A DNA stretch of 64,000 bases from contig NZ_WRPN01000001.1 in the NCBI RefSeq assembly GCF_009746565.1, forward strand, positions 496,001 through 560,000, in the 5' to 3' direction. The notes beneath the pieces are model-generated. The model made no database searches. It was given only the letters and a program-made list of their open reading frames with translations, and was not told the DNA's origin. Of the stretch, positions 49,249-59,087 are shown one piece after another; the first letter of the stretch is position 1, and the number at the start of each line of letters is the position of its first letter. Source of the stretch: Mariniflexile maritimum. GTDB taxonomy: Bacteria > Bacteroidota > Bacteroidia > Flavobacteriales > Flavobacteriaceae. A program made the translations under genes and the position numbers.

Positions 49249-51126
49249 ATGAACACATTCCAAGATTTAGGTCTTAATGACGACCTTTTACATGCCATTA
49301 CCGATTTAGGCTTTACAACCCCCAGCGAAGTACAAACCAAAGCCATTCCCATTTTACTGGAATCGGATACCGATTTAGTAGCACTTGCCCAAACCGGCAC
49401 CGGAAAAACAGCGGCCTTTGGTTTCCCAATGCTGCACAAAATAAATGTGGATAGCCGCACCACACAAGGCTTAATTCTTTCGCCAACCCGCGAACTTTGC
49501 CTACAGATTACCAACGAAATGAAACTTTATGGCAAGTACTATAAAGGCCTGAACGTGGTAGCTGTTTATGGTGGTTCCAGTATTACCGACCAAGCAAGGG
49601 AAGTAAAAAAAGGGGCACAAATTATTGTAGCTACACCGGGCCGAATGAAAGACATGATTAACAGAAAATTGGTTGACATCTCAAAAATTGAGTATGCTGT
49701 TTTAGATGAAGCCGACGAAATGTTGAACATGGGCTTTAAGGAAGATATTACCGATATACTTTCCTTCACGCCCCAAGAAAAAAACACCTGGCTATTTTCA
49801 GCAACCATGCCGCGCGAAGTTGCTGCCATCGCAAAAAACTTTATGCGCAAGCCACAGGAAATTACGGTGGGCAACAAAAACGAAAGTACCAATCAGGTAT
49901 CGCACGAATATTATTTGGTGAATTCACGCGACCGCTATGATGCCTTAAAACGTTTGGCAGATGCCAACCCCGATATTTTTTCGGTTGTATTCTGTCGCAC
50001 AAAAAACGACACCCAAAAAGTAGCAGAGCGTTTAATTGAAGACGGGTACAGTGCCGGTGCCCTCCATGGCGATTTAAGTCAAAACCAACGCGATTTGGTG
50101 ATGAATTCCTTCAGGAAAAACCAAATCCAAATGCTTGTCGCTACCGATGTGGCAGCACGTGGCATTGATGTAGATGACATTACACACGTTATAAATTACC
50201 AACTTCCCGATGAAATTGAAACCTACACCCACCGCTCAGGGCGTACAGGACGCGCTGGAAAAACAGGCGTTTCCATGGTTATCGTTTCAAAAAGTGAAGT
50301 GCGTAAAATAAAAAGTATTGAGCGCATTATCAATAAAGCGTTCCAGAAAAAAGACATCCCAGATGGCATGGAAATTTGTGAAGTGCAATTAATGTCGCTT
50401 GCCAATAAAATCCATAACACGGCGATTAATCCCGAAATTGAAAAATACCTGTCCAGCATCAATGAATTGTTTGAAGACACCAGCAAGGAAGAACTTATCA
50501 AGAAATTCTTTTCAGTTGAATTCACGCGTTTCTTCAACTATTACCAAAAATCCAAAAACCTGAACGTTTCCGATGCCGATTTCCGTGATAGGGATGGCGC
50601 ACGTGATGGCGGTCGCGAGTTTAAAGGGGGCTCCGATTCTACCCGTTATTTTATAAACGTGGGGAGTAAGGACGGTTTTGACTGGATGAAATTAAAAGAC
50701 TTTTTAAAAGAAGTGCTTGAACTGGGTAGGGACGACGTTTTTAAGGTGGAAGTTAAAGATAGCTTCTCGTTTTTCAATACAGAAAATGAATTAAAAGACA
50801 AAGTGTTGGCATTTTTTACCGATTATAAGCATGAAGGCCGCTTTGTAAATGTTGAAGTTTCTGAAAACCGCGGCGGCGGTGGCAAACGTTCAGACAGGTT
50901 TAGCGGTGGAAAACGTGAAAGAAGAAGTGACGACAGACGCTCAGGTTCCAGAGGCGATTCGGGAAACAGACCCGACAGAAGAAGCAGTAGCGACGCCAAA
51001 CCAAGGCGCTCGGGCGATTTCAAACCCAACACCAATGGCGCTCCCAATAGGGCTGCAAGACGTGCTGGAGGCAACTTCAAACCAACCGATTCGGCCATTT
51101 CAAAACCCAGACGTTCCCGACGTTAA
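49249..51126 (+). CDS. DEAD-box RNA helicase (DeaD/CshA-like) with RGG-like tail
   Basis: ATP-dependent RNA unwinding, probably in ribosome assembly or RNA decay; 625 residues. Motifs: Q-motif FTTPSEVQTKAIPILL, I LAQTGTGKTAAFGFP, Ia SPTRELCLQ, II VLDEADEMLNMGF, III FSATMPREV, IV VVFCRTKNDTQ, V VATDVAARGIDVDD, VI YTHRSGRTGRAGKTG. A DbpA-type RNA-binding domain follows (about 450-545; RYFINVGSKDGFDWMKLKDF). The last about 75 residues are Arg/Gly/Ser-rich and basic, likely disordered RNA binding. Its leader is structured. Confidence 0.95.
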   Translation: MNTFQDLGLNDDLLHAITDLGFTTPSEVQTKAIPILLESDTDLVALAQTGTGKTAAFGFPMLHKINVDSRTTQGLILSPTRELCLQITNEMKLYGKYYKGLNVVAVYGGSSITDQAREVKKGAQIIVATPGRMKDMINRKLVDISKIEYAVLDEADEMLNMGFKEDITDILSFTPQEKNTWLFSATMPREVAAIAKNFMRKPQEITVGNKNESTNQVSHEYYLVNSRDRYDALKRLADANPDIFSVVFCRTKNDTQKVAERLIEDGYSAGALHGDLSQNQRDLVMNSFRKNQIQMLVATDVAARGIDVDDITHVINYQLPDEIETYTHRSGRTGRAGKTGVSMVIVSKSEVRKIKSIERIINKAFQKKDIPDGMEICEVQLMSLANKIHNTAINPEIEKYLSSINELFEDTSKEELIKKFFSVEFTRFFNYYQKSKNLNVSDADFRDRDGARDGGREFKGGSDSTRYFINVGSKDGFDWMKLKDFLKEVLELGRDDVFKVEVKDSFSFFNTENELKDKVLAFFTDYKHEGRFVNVEVSENRGGGGKRSDRFSGGKRERRSDDRRSGSRGDSGNRPDRRSSSDAKPRRSGDFKPNTNGAPNRAARRAGGNFKPTDSAISKPRRSRR

Positions 51127-51227
51127 TCGCCTTTTTGTTAATATTAAGTCAAAATAAACTCAGAAATTTATTATTAATCTTTTGTTTAGTACTTTTATAA
51201 CCCACGAAGCATTAACCAATTCATGAT

Positions 51228-51989
51228 ATGAAGTACTTCCTATATTTATTTTTATTTATTTCGGCCGCTGCAGTGGCACAAGATTTAGATAAAGCTACGG
51301 GAGTGGTCGTAAATGCTTCTACCGGCGATGTATTGGAGAGCGTAAACATTGTAAACCTTAACCAAGTGGTTGGTACCGCTACCAATAGTAAAGGTGAATT
51401 TAAAATTTCGGCAAAAGCGAACGATACCCTGCATTTTTCGTACTTGGGTTTCAAATCGATAAAAGTTAGGGTTACCAACGACTGGCTTAAATTTGGAAGT
51501 TCCAAAATTGAACTAACCGAATTAGCACTCGCGCTTGAAGAAGTAGTTGTAAACCAACTAAAATTAACGGGGTATTTAGAAGTTGACATTAAGCAAGTGC
51601 CCATTATCAATAACAATTACCGTTATAGCATTTCCGGATTGCCCAGTACGGGTTATGAGGCATCTTCACCGGGAGCGGTGACCAAAATTATGGGTTCCAT
51701 TTTTAATCCGGTCGATTTTTTGCACCGCATGTTTGGCAAAAACCCCAACGAGATGCGAAAATTGAAAAAAATGAAACAGGATGATGAAATTAGAAACCTG
51801 TTGGCTACCCGTTTTGACCGTGAAATGCTTATGGTTTTGCTACAAGTTGACCGAATAGACCTGGATGAAATTGTAAGTCAGTGCAACTATTCAAAAAGTT
51901 TTATTCAAACGGCCAACGATTTGCAGATTTTAGATGCCATAAGCGAATGTTACGAAGAGTTTAAAATACTAAACCGCAGTAGAAATTAA
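51228..51989 (+). CDS. CarboxypepD_reg-like domain protein
   Basis: 253 residues. Signal peptide (YLFLFISAAAVAQ), then a carboxypeptidase-regulatory-like beta-sandwich at about 20-105 (KATGVVVNASTGDVLESVNI, GEFKISAKANDTLHFSYLGF), as in the N-termini of TonB-dependent receptors. The C-terminal half is helical and charged (RKLKKMKQDDEIRNLLATRF). Periplasmic or outer-membrane associated; function unknown. Single gene. Confidence 0.83.
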   Translation: MKYFLYLFLFISAAAVAQDLDKATGVVVNASTGDVLESVNIVNLNQVVGTATNSKGEFKISAKANDTLHFSYLGFKSIKVRVTNDWLKFGSSKIELTELALALEEVVVNQLKLTGYLEVDIKQVPIINNNYRYSISGLPSTGYEASSPGAVTKIMGSIFNPVDFLHRMFGKNPNEMRKLKKMKQDDEIRNLLATRFDREMLMVLLQVDRIDLDEIVSQCNYSKSFIQTANDLQILDAISECYEEFKILNRSRN

Positions 51990-52053
51990 GTATCTGTAAT
52001 CTGGAAAAAAAATTTATTCCTATAGAACAAACAGAATCAGCAAGATAATCATC

Positions 52054-52081
52054 ATGGCACCTAAAGTAATTTAGATGCCAT
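52054..52081. terminator. Imperfect palindrome between convergent genes
   Basis: ATGGCA-C-CTAAA, loop GTAA, TTTAG-A-TGCCAT. It lies between the 3' ends of the CRD-protein and bshA genes; without a long T-run its role as terminator is uncertain. Confidence 0.4.
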
Positions 52082-52155
52082 TTCCAAAAATCTCAAATTT
52101 TTATTGATTTCATGAACTTGCTTAGTGATGTATTCCAGATATATCTTAAATACAG

Positions 52156-53289
52156 TTAAACCATGCATTTTGCCAAGGTATCTTCATAAATAACTTCGTA
52201 TTGCGGTACAATGGTATGCAAATCGTATTTTTTTGCAGTGTTTCTTGCATTGGCTTTAAAGGTTGCCAAGCGTTCCGGATCGCTCAAAATATATAGGGCG
52301 TTTTTGGTCATATCGCCTATATCGCCCACATCGCTTAAAAACCCCGAAACGCCATGAATATTAACTTCAGGAATTCCCCCTGTGTTGCTAGAAATAACAG
52401 GAACGCCAGATGCCATGGCTTCTAAAGCGGCCAAACCGAAGCTTTCTGTTTGCGATGGTAATAAAAACAAATCGCTAAAACACAATATCTTATCGATTTC
52501 GTTACTTTTTCCGAAGAAAATAACCTTATCCAAAATGCCCAATTCCTGACAGCGGTATTCTATCTGTTCCCGCTCGGGCCCTTCGCCAATAAGCATTAAC
52601 TTTGCGGGCATTTCCTTTTGAATGTTATAGAAAATGCTGATAACATCCTGCGAACGCTTCACGGGACGTAAGTTACTGATGTGCGTAATGATTTTTTCAT
52701 CCTCTTTCGCCATCATTCCACGTTGGCAATCTGAAAATTTATGGGCGTATTTTTCTAAATCTATAAAATTATGTACAACACTAATTTCATTTTTTATATC
52801 GAACAAACGCATGGTATCTTTCTTTAAACTTTGTGATACCGCTGTTACCGCATCCGATTTATTGATGCTAAACGTAACGGCCGTTTTATAAAACGGATGA
52901 CTGCCCACAAGGGTTATATCGGTACCATGTAAGGTTGTTACAATGGGGATATAAATACCTAAATCTTCCAACATTTTTTTGGCCATATAAGCGGCATACG
53001 CATGCGGAATGGCATAGTGTACATGTAAAATCTCTATTTTGTGGAGTTTAACCATGTCAACCAATTTGCTTGACAAGGCCAGTTCGTAGGGTTGGTAATG
53101 AAACAGCGGGTATTCGGGAACGTTCACTTCATGGTAATGCACGTTATTGCTTAGCAGTTCCAAACGCACCGGTTGGTTGTAGGTTATAAAATGGATTTCA
53201 TGCCCGCGTTTTGAAAGTTCCAAGCCCAATTCTGTGGCAACCACGCCACTTCCCCCAAAAGTGGGGTAACACACTATTCCTATTTTCAT
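52156..53289 (-). CDS. bshA: N-acetyl-alpha-D-glucosaminyl L-malate synthase BshA
   Basis: First step of bacillithiol synthesis: GlcNAc from UDP-GlcNAc to L-malate. 377 residues, GT4 fold. Seen: MKIGIVCYPTFGGSGVVATE, HFITYNQPVRL, HVHYAIPHAYAAYMAK, VTTLHGTDITLVGSHP and, in the C-terminal domain, SQTESFGLAALEAMASGVPV with the EX7E motif. The family-specific GGSGVVATELG start supports BshA over other GT4 enzymes. Other bsh genes are not in the window. Confidence 0.94.
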   Translation of the reverse strand: MKIGIVCYPTFGGSGVVATELGLELSKRGHEIHFITYNQPVRLELLSNNVHYHEVNVPEYPLFHYQPYELALSSKLVDMVKLHKIEILHVHYAIPHAYAAYMAKKMLEDLGIYIPIVTTLHGTDITLVGSHPFYKTAVTFSINKSDAVTAVSQSLKKDTMRLFDIKNEISVVHNFIDLEKYAHKFSDCQRGMMAKEDEKIITHISNLRPVKRSQDVISIFYNIQKEMPAKLMLIGEGPEREQIEYRCQELGILDKVIFFGKSNEIDKILCFSDLFLLPSQTESFGLAALEAMASGVPVISSNTGGIPEVNIHGVSGFLSDVGDIGDMTKNALYILSDPERLATFKANARNTAKKYDLHTIVPQYEVIYEDTLAKCMV

Positions 53290-53403
53290 ATATTTTATTC
53301 TGAATTTAAAGATGTTATCGTGAGAAAATAGTGAGAAGCGTTACCCAATTATCTTCCGTCTTTCATCTCATGTCTATTGTCTATATTCTGTTGTTTATTG
53401 TCC

Positions 53404-56340
53404 TTATTCAATAATCGCTTCGTAAATTAAGCGCTGTATTTCTGTTCTAATATTCGATTTCAATAGGGCATTATCTCCTGCATTGGGGTAGGTTCTATTG
53501 GCTAAGAACACATACACGATTTCTTTTTCAGGGTCTGCCCAAGCATAGGTTCCCGTAAAACCTGAGTGCCCAAAACTGCTAAGCGATACACAGCCACAGG
53601 TTGGGCCATCTTCGCCTAACTGTGGTTTATCAAACCCGATGCCCCTTCTGTTGCCTTTTTCACAAAAATAACAGGTATTGAATTTATCGAGTGTTTCTGG
53701 TTTAAAATAGCGTTTTCCACCATAAAAGCCTTTTTGAAGGTACATTTGCATAATTTTAGCAACATCGTTGGCATTGCTGAATATACCTGCATGCCCGCCA
53801 ATACCGTTTTGCATGGCAGCACCCATATCGTGCACATAACCACGAATCTCTTGATGCCTGTAATAATCGTCAATTTCGGTGGGAATAATTTTACTGCTGC
53901 TTATTTTATGGTATGGGTTGTACATAGTATGGTTTGCGCCTAACGATTTATAAAAATGATCTTCAGCAAGAACATCCAATGTTTGGTCGTAATAGTTCTC
54001 AATATATTTCTTTAAAATGTAATAAGGTAAATCGCTATACTTATAGGCAAGCTTATCCAATAGTTTGGAATCTTTGATGATTTTTTGAATGGAATCTTGA
54101 TAATCGGAGCGTAAATATAAATTATTGGCCACTTCAATATTGAATTTTTGGCTACGTTCCTTTCTATAATATTTTTCGCTGGGAAGTTTTGTATCGCCAT
54201 CCAAGGTATGCAAATAGAAAGGTTCCCATGGTTTTAGGCGTGCATAATGCGATAACATGCTTTTTAATGTGATGTTTGCCTTATTTGATTTTTTATAGCT
54301 TGGTAGCATTTGTGAAAGCTTGGTATCTAAACTTACCACCCCTTTTTCTTCCAGTTCCATGAGCAACGGCAAGGTAGCCAGTATTTTGGTAAGGGAAGCT
54401 ACATCGTAAATAGCATCGTCGGTAACCAATTCTTTCCCTTCGTAAGTGGGTTTTCCGAAGTTTTTGCTATAAAACACCTTCCCTTTTCGTGCTATAACCA
54501 ATTGAATACCGGGCGTCATCATACCATCTACGGCCGATTGCGCCATGGCATCTATTTTTTTTAATTTTTCAGAATCCATACCAACACGTTCGGGAATGGT
54601 ATAGCTTAAACGAGCTAAATATTTGGTTGAAATCCCTTCGCCCGCTTTAAAATAGGTACCAATGGAAACGGGCAACACCCCTTTGGCCTCTATGCCGCCA
54701 AAAATAAGTTGTGCCGATTTTTGTTGAGCGATAATACTGTTTTGGTAGCTCACCACAATAGCCTCAATATTTTCAATCGTTGCTAAATCAGAAAGTGCGT
54801 AAGGTTTCACAAACGCATCAAGAATAACGGTGTGCGTTCTGGCTATTTCATATAACCAGGTTAATTCGGTTTCTGTAAATTGGTACGCTTTCCAAGGTGT
54901 TTCGTTGGAATTGTGCAAACCTACAATCACGGTATTATAATCCTGTAATTTCGCCATAAGCTCGTCCAACATGGTCGCTTCAACCACATGTACTTTGGTG
55001 TATTTTTTCAGTTCATCCAAAAAAGCGCTGCCATCATCACTTCCCATCTTAACATAAGCAATGTTTTTTTCTTCCAAATGACTCAAGGGCAATACCTCTT
55101 GTTTGTTTTTTACAACGGTAATGGCATTTTCCAACAGTTCTTCATAAAGGATATTATCTTCCAATCGATTCAAGTCGCCCGACAAATTACTTAAGCCAAC
55201 AGGTTCGTAGCGGTTTAAGCCTACCTTGTATTTTGCTAGTAGAATTTTTTTGACCGAATGTTCCAAACGGGCTTCGGTAATGGTGCCATTGGTGTAGGCA
55301 TCCATGAGTGCGGTAACGCCAACGCCAACATCTTCTGGCATGAGCAGCACATCGTTTCCTGCCTGAAACGCAGCCAAATCGATAGCTCCTTTTTCTTTAA
55401 AATTGGATGCGCCCTTCATGGTTAATGCATCGGTAAAAATCAAACCGTTAAAACCCAATCGTTCCTTTAAAATGGTGGTAACAATTTGTTTTGATAAGGA
55501 AGAAGGATAGCCCGATGGCTCCAAGCTAGGTACGTTTAAATGGGCTACCATTACACTTGAAAGTCCGTGGTTGATTAATTTTTTATATGGATACAATTCA
55601 ACCGAATCAATCCGTTTTTCGTTAAAACTGATGGTTGGCAAGGTTTTATGGGAATCTTGATCGGTATCGCCATGTCCGGGAAAATGTTTCGCACTTGCCA
55701 AAACACCCGCGTTTTGCATGCCTTTCATAAATGCCGCAGCTTTTTCGGTAACATTATCCCTATCTTCCCCAAACGACCGATTGCCAATTATGGGGTTTAA
55801 CGGATTGGTGTTAATATCAACTACCGGGGCAAAGTTAAAATGAACCCCTAGGCGTTTACAGTGTTCACCTATGTGCTTGCCCACGCGTTCAATTAAAGCA
55901 TTGTCCTTTATGGCACCAAGCGTCATGTTCCAAGGGAAGGAGTAGGTAGAATCCAAGCGCATGCCCAAGCCCCATTCCGCATCCATACCAATCAATAACG
56001 GTATTTTAGAAAGTGACTGCAATTCATTATTCAATTTAGCTTGCCTTACTGGGCCACCCAACGAATAAATCAAGCCCCCAATACGGTAATCGCGTATCAA
56101 TTTTACAATTTTATTCTTGGCAATCGTATCTTGATTGGACATAACCTGTACCATGAATAACTGCCCTACCCGTTCTTTTAAAGTCATGGATGCATACACG
56201 CTATCAACCCATTTTTGTTGTGCTTTGGCATCAATAGAAATTAATGGGTTGACTGAAATTTGTGCAAAGGTTGAAAGGCTTGTATATAGAAAAACTACTG
56301 ATAATAGAATTTGACGCATATTTAAGGATGGATTAAGCAA
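53404..56340 (-). CDS. GH3 beta-N-acetylglucosaminidase fused to a beta-lactamase-like serine hydrolase
   Basis: 978 residues. Signal region, then a GH3 catalytic domain (about 40-390) with LKERVGQLFMVQ, LLIGMDAEWGLGMRLD, SAKHFPGHGDTDQDSHKTLP (NagZ-type KHFPGHGDT with the Asp-His pair), VMVAHLNVPSLEP and IFTDALTMKGASN. A GH3 C-terminal-like domain follows (about 410-590). The last about 370 residues are a class C beta-lactamase/DD-peptidase-like domain with SxxK in YDVASLTKILATLP and HSGFTGTYAWADP near the end. Likely exported and acting on peptidoglycan fragments (inference). Usual two-domain fusion in this phylum. Confidence 0.92.
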   Translation of the reverse strand: MLNPSLNMRQILLSVVFLYTSLSTFAQISVNPLISIDAKAQQKWVDSVYASMTLKERVGQLFMVQVMSNQDTIAKNKIVKLIRDYRIGGLIYSLGGPVRQAKLNNELQSLSKIPLLIGMDAEWGLGMRLDSTYSFPWNMTLGAIKDNALIERVGKHIGEHCKRLGVHFNFAPVVDINTNPLNPIIGNRSFGEDRDNVTEKAAAFMKGMQNAGVLASAKHFPGHGDTDQDSHKTLPTISFNEKRIDSVELYPYKKLINHGLSSVMVAHLNVPSLEPSGYPSSLSKQIVTTILKERLGFNGLIFTDALTMKGASNFKEKGAIDLAAFQAGNDVLLMPEDVGVGVTALMDAYTNGTITEARLEHSVKKILLAKYKVGLNRYEPVGLSNLSGDLNRLEDNILYEELLENAITVVKNKQEVLPLSHLEEKNIAYVKMGSDDGSAFLDELKKYTKVHVVEATMLDELMAKLQDYNTVIVGLHNSNETPWKAYQFTETELTWLYEIARTHTVILDAFVKPYALSDLATIENIEAIVVSYQNSIIAQQKSAQLIFGGIEAKGVLPVSIGTYFKAGEGISTKYLARLSYTIPERVGMDSEKLKKIDAMAQSAVDGMMTPGIQLVIARKGKVFYSKNFGKPTYEGKELVTDDAIYDVASLTKILATLPLLMELEEKGVVSLDTKLSQMLPSYKKSNKANITLKSMLSHYARLKPWEPFYLHTLDGDTKLPSEKYYRKERSQKFNIEVANNLYLRSDYQDSIQKIIKDSKLLDKLAYKYSDLPYYILKKYIENYYDQTLDVLAEDHFYKSLGANHTMYNPYHKISSSKIIPTEIDDYYRHQEIRGYVHDMGAAMQNGIGGHAGIFSNANDVAKIMQMYLQKGFYGGKRYFKPETLDKFNTCYFCEKGNRRGIGFDKPQLGEDGPTCGCVSLSSFGHSGFTGTYAWADPEKEIVYVFLANRTYPNAGDNALLKSNIRTEIQRLIYEAIIE

Positions 56341-56436
56341 TATATTGCAATAGCAACATAAATAATCATGCCAAAATACTACTTTTAAGATGAAGATTAA
56401 AAAACTTTAAGATAGATTTATAAAAGATTATAAACA

Positions 56437-57885
56437 CTAGTTGTCCATAACAAATTTAACACCAGCAGAAACAATATTGGCATTTAACCCGGTGTTGCGT
56501 TTATAGTTATTGTATTTTAAATCGATGCTTTTTAAACCCAGTTTCCAAATGTGCGATTTTGTAAAAATATCGGTATAACCAATGCCGAAACCATATTGAT
56601 TGGCGTTGAATTTAGACAAATCATAATCGGACGTATAATACTGATTTGTGGAAATATTCTCATCAAAAGGCGCAAAATAATCGGCAGCAGTTTGGTTATA
56701 GTACCTATACGTTGGATAAAGGGTGAATTTTGATGAGATTTTAATGGGCAATTCGATACTTGCAGTATGCGATTTTATACCCCAATCGTCAAAATAATAG
56801 CGGTAATAGGTTCGCATGGTAACGACTTCATTGAAATAATAATTAAAGCGCAGGCCAAATGGCATCTTAAATCGCGTATCGGGTAAACGCTCAATATCAT
56901 CAGCCAATTGAAAAACATCTTTATTGTTGGGCGACGTGTAGTTGTTTATACTTGAGGCATTTCCAATAAAATAATTGGCAACATCAGCAAAATACACACG
57001 TTGCATTGGGTTTGAAAGCCAGCCTTTTTGCTGAACCACATCAAAAAACAACGAAACCTGTGCATTTTTATTCAATATTTGTGAAAAACTAAAAGATAGT
57101 GAATAGGAATTTCTACCCTTATTGTCTATAAGTTTAAAACCCGAAATAGGGTTCCAACCTGTACTTGCATTACCATTTTGATCTAAAATTGTGATACCTT
57201 CAAAAAAACCTTGGTTTAAATTACCGTTTACTTCCAGATACGAATCTAACTCGGTTGGGTATTTTGGCATCCATGTGTCCAAATATATTTTTGTATTAAC
57301 ACCTAGTGTAGTGTTTTTTTCATTGAACTGTTTAAGTATGCCACCACCAAAACCCAATGAAAAATAATCATATTCGGTTGCTAATGAAACATCCGCGTTC
57401 CAAACCGTGTTTCTATTATCCGAACTATGGGAATAATCCAAATTCACATTACTCCAAACATCTTGTCGCGAAGCACCAGAAGAAGCCACCCATGGACTTC
57501 CTACAACATTCCCTGCAGCATTTCTGTCATCATCTTCATCGTCGTCATCACCACCACCATTTCGTGAGGCCCCACTAATATCAAACGGGTTTAGGTTACT
57601 TGAAGAAGCCGAGGTGTATGCCGAAATTCCCACATCTATTGTAAGCACATCATCGGCATTTAAAGGCATGCTTATTACAATGGTGGGCGTAAAATCGGAA
57701 AGTTTTTCTGTTCCAATACCACCCGTTACAGAGGCGTTATTTCCATCTTGGGTATAATAGCTTGTTAAAAAATCGACTTCCGTAGTTTCTAAAACACGCT
57801 TTTTAAAAGTGGCTTGGTTTTCTTGAGCAATTCCTAGTGCAGCAAAAAGTAAAATTGGCAAGTATATAAGCTTTTTCATCTTCAT
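56437..57885 (-). CDS. DUF3570 outer-membrane barrel with two SGAS motifs
   Basis: 482 residues. Signal peptide ending LGIAQ, then DUF3570: a predicted large beta-barrel (DFLTSYYTQDGNNASVTGG, alternating strands throughout, C-terminal IVSAGVKFVMDN). Residues 101-140 stand out: FDISGASRNGGG, a run of Asp/Glu, then about 15 residues on VASSGASRQDVW. DxSGAS resembles the D-x-x-S/T-G-A-T/S sites that ApbE flavinylates in other proteins. Last gene of the four-gene operon, 6 bases after DUF4266. Function undescribed as far as I know. Confidence 0.85.
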   Translation of the reverse strand: MKMKKLIYLPILLFAALGIAQENQATFKKRVLETTEVDFLTSYYTQDGNNASVTGGIGTEKLSDFTPTIVISMPLNADDVLTIDVGISAYTSASSSNLNPFDISGASRNGGGDDDDEDDDRNAAGNVVGSPWVASSGASRQDVWSNVNLDYSHSSDNRNTVWNADVSLATEYDYFSLGFGGGILKQFNEKNTTLGVNTKIYLDTWMPKYPTELDSYLEVNGNLNQGFFEGITILDQNGNASTGWNPISGFKLIDNKGRNSYSLSFSFSQILNKNAQVSLFFDVVQQKGWLSNPMQRVYFADVANYFIGNASSINNYTSPNNKDVFQLADDIERLPDTRFKMPFGLRFNYYFNEVVTMRTYYRYYFDDWGIKSHTASIELPIKISSKFTLYPTYRYYNQTAADYFAPFDENISTNQYYTSDYDLSKFNANQYGFGIGYTDIFTKSHIWKLGLKSIDLKYNNYKRNTGLNANIVSAGVKFVMDN

Positions 57886-57891
57886 AATTAT

Positions 57892-58101
57892 TTAATTACA
57901 ACCACAGCCACCGCCAGATTTACCACCATTTGCGCCAGATGCACCTTCGCGATACACTTGGAAATTTGTTTCAAACCGATTGACTTTTTTTTGCGACAAC
58001 ACCATATCGGGGTCGCTCAAATTTACTTTTTCGTATTCTTTAACAGCGGTGCACGATGTAAATGCCATTGCTATAAGAACAAGCATTGTTAACTTTTTCA
58101 T
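57892..58101 (-). CDS. DUF4266 small lipoprotein with GGGCGCN tail
   Basis: 69 residues. Lipoprotein signal with Cys in IAMAFTSCTAVKEYE. The mature peptide (about 53 residues) begins with the family segment VKEYEKVNLSDPDMVLSQ and ends in a flexible Gly-rich tail YREGASGANGGKSGGGCGCN with two Cys. It overlaps the apbE stop by one base (TAATG) and precedes DUF3570 by 6 bases, so coupled translation is likely. The tail could bind metal or be the substrate of the neighbouring thioredoxin or ApbE (inference). Confidence 0.88.
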   Translation of the reverse strand: MKKLTMLVLIAMAFTSCTAVKEYEKVNLSDPDMVLSQKKVNRFETNFQVYREGASGANGGKSGGGCGCN

Positions 58102-59087
58102 TAATCAATAGGTTTTAAATTAATATTTTGGGAGGTATGTAATTTATTATCAGCATCAACAATAACACATTCTACACCTTTAAGTTGGTTTACAAAATCC
58201 AAACCCGTTTCTACACCCATTACAAAAATGGAGGTTGCCAAGGCATCGGCCACTTCGGCGTTTGGCGCAAAAACCGTAGCGCTTAATATGCCAGTACTTG
58301 GGTAACCCGTTCTGGGGTCGATGATATGCGTATATAAAGTACCGTTTAGGGTTACATACTTTTCGTAATTGCCCGAAGTTACTACCGCACTATTATGCAC
58401 CGGTAACCATGAAAAAACCTTGCTTTTATTTAACGGGTTCACTATGGCTACCATCCAATCTTTGCCATCGGGCTGTTTTCCCCATGTGTTCAAATCGCCA
58501 GAAGCATTTATAATACCTGCCACAACCCCTTTTTGCTGTAATAACGCTTTGGCTTTATCGGCTGCATACCCTTTACCAATAGCACCAAAACCAATCTTCA
58601 TACCTGCTAACTTTAGGAAAACAGAATGATTTTCGTCGTTTAGAATAATGTTTTGGTAACCTACTTTTGAAACGGAGTTTTTAATGGCTTCTTCCGAAGG
58701 CATTTCAGTCATGCTACCATCAAAATGCCAAACTTTATCCATTGAAGCGTAACTAATATCAAAAGCACCATTGGTAAGTTTTGATATTTTTAAGGAACGC
58801 TTGATTAATTGGTACAGTTCTTCATCAACAATAATGGGTTTTATTCCACAATTTCTATTGATTTCTAAAGTTTGGGAACGGGCATCCCATGAAGAAATCA
58901 ATTTTTCAATTCTTGCTATTTCATTAACTGCCAAATCTATATACTGATTGCCTTCCGTTTCAGAATTTGCAACCACCGTAATATCAAAACGGCTTCCCAT
59001 AAGTTTCAACGTTCGTTCATAAACGTTTTGAGAAGTGGCAGCAAGTGTCATTAAAATAAGCAGGGCATTACAGATACTTTTTAACAT
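58101..59087 (-). CDS. apbE: ApbE-family FAD:protein FMN transferase
   Basis: Attaches FMN covalently to Thr/Ser of exported redox proteins; 328 residues. Signal peptide (ALLILMTLAATSQ), so periplasmic. Family motifs: LKLMGSRFDITVVAN, FDISYASMDKVWHFDG, KIGFGAIGKGYAADKAKALL, AGIINASGDLNTWGKQ, and the metal-binding HIIDPRTGYPS followed by ADALATSIFVMG. Its start overlaps the thioredoxin stop and its stop overlaps the DUF4266 start, each by one base (TAATG). A client should be in the operon; DUF3570 is the best candidate. Confidence 0.94.
   Translation of the reverse strand: MLKSICNALLILMTLAATSQNVYERTLKLMGSRFDITVVANSETEGNQYIDLAVNEIARIEKLISSWDARSQTLEINRNCGIKPIIVDEELYQLIKRSLKISKLTNGAFDISYASMDKVWHFDGSMTEMPSEEAIKNSVSKVGYQNIILNDENHSVFLKLAGMKIGFGAIGKGYAADKAKALLQQKGVVAGIINASGDLNTWGKQPDGKDWMVAIVNPLNKSKVFSWLPVHNSAVVTSGNYEKYVTLNGTLYTHIIDPRTGYPSTGILSATVFAPNAEVADALATSIFVMGVETGLDFVNQLKGVECVIVDADNKLHTSQNINLKPID

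Noticed and set aside
53336-53350. GCGTTACCC between bshA and the GH3 gene as an R element
   Set aside because: No matching second end or internal consensus within 200 bases.
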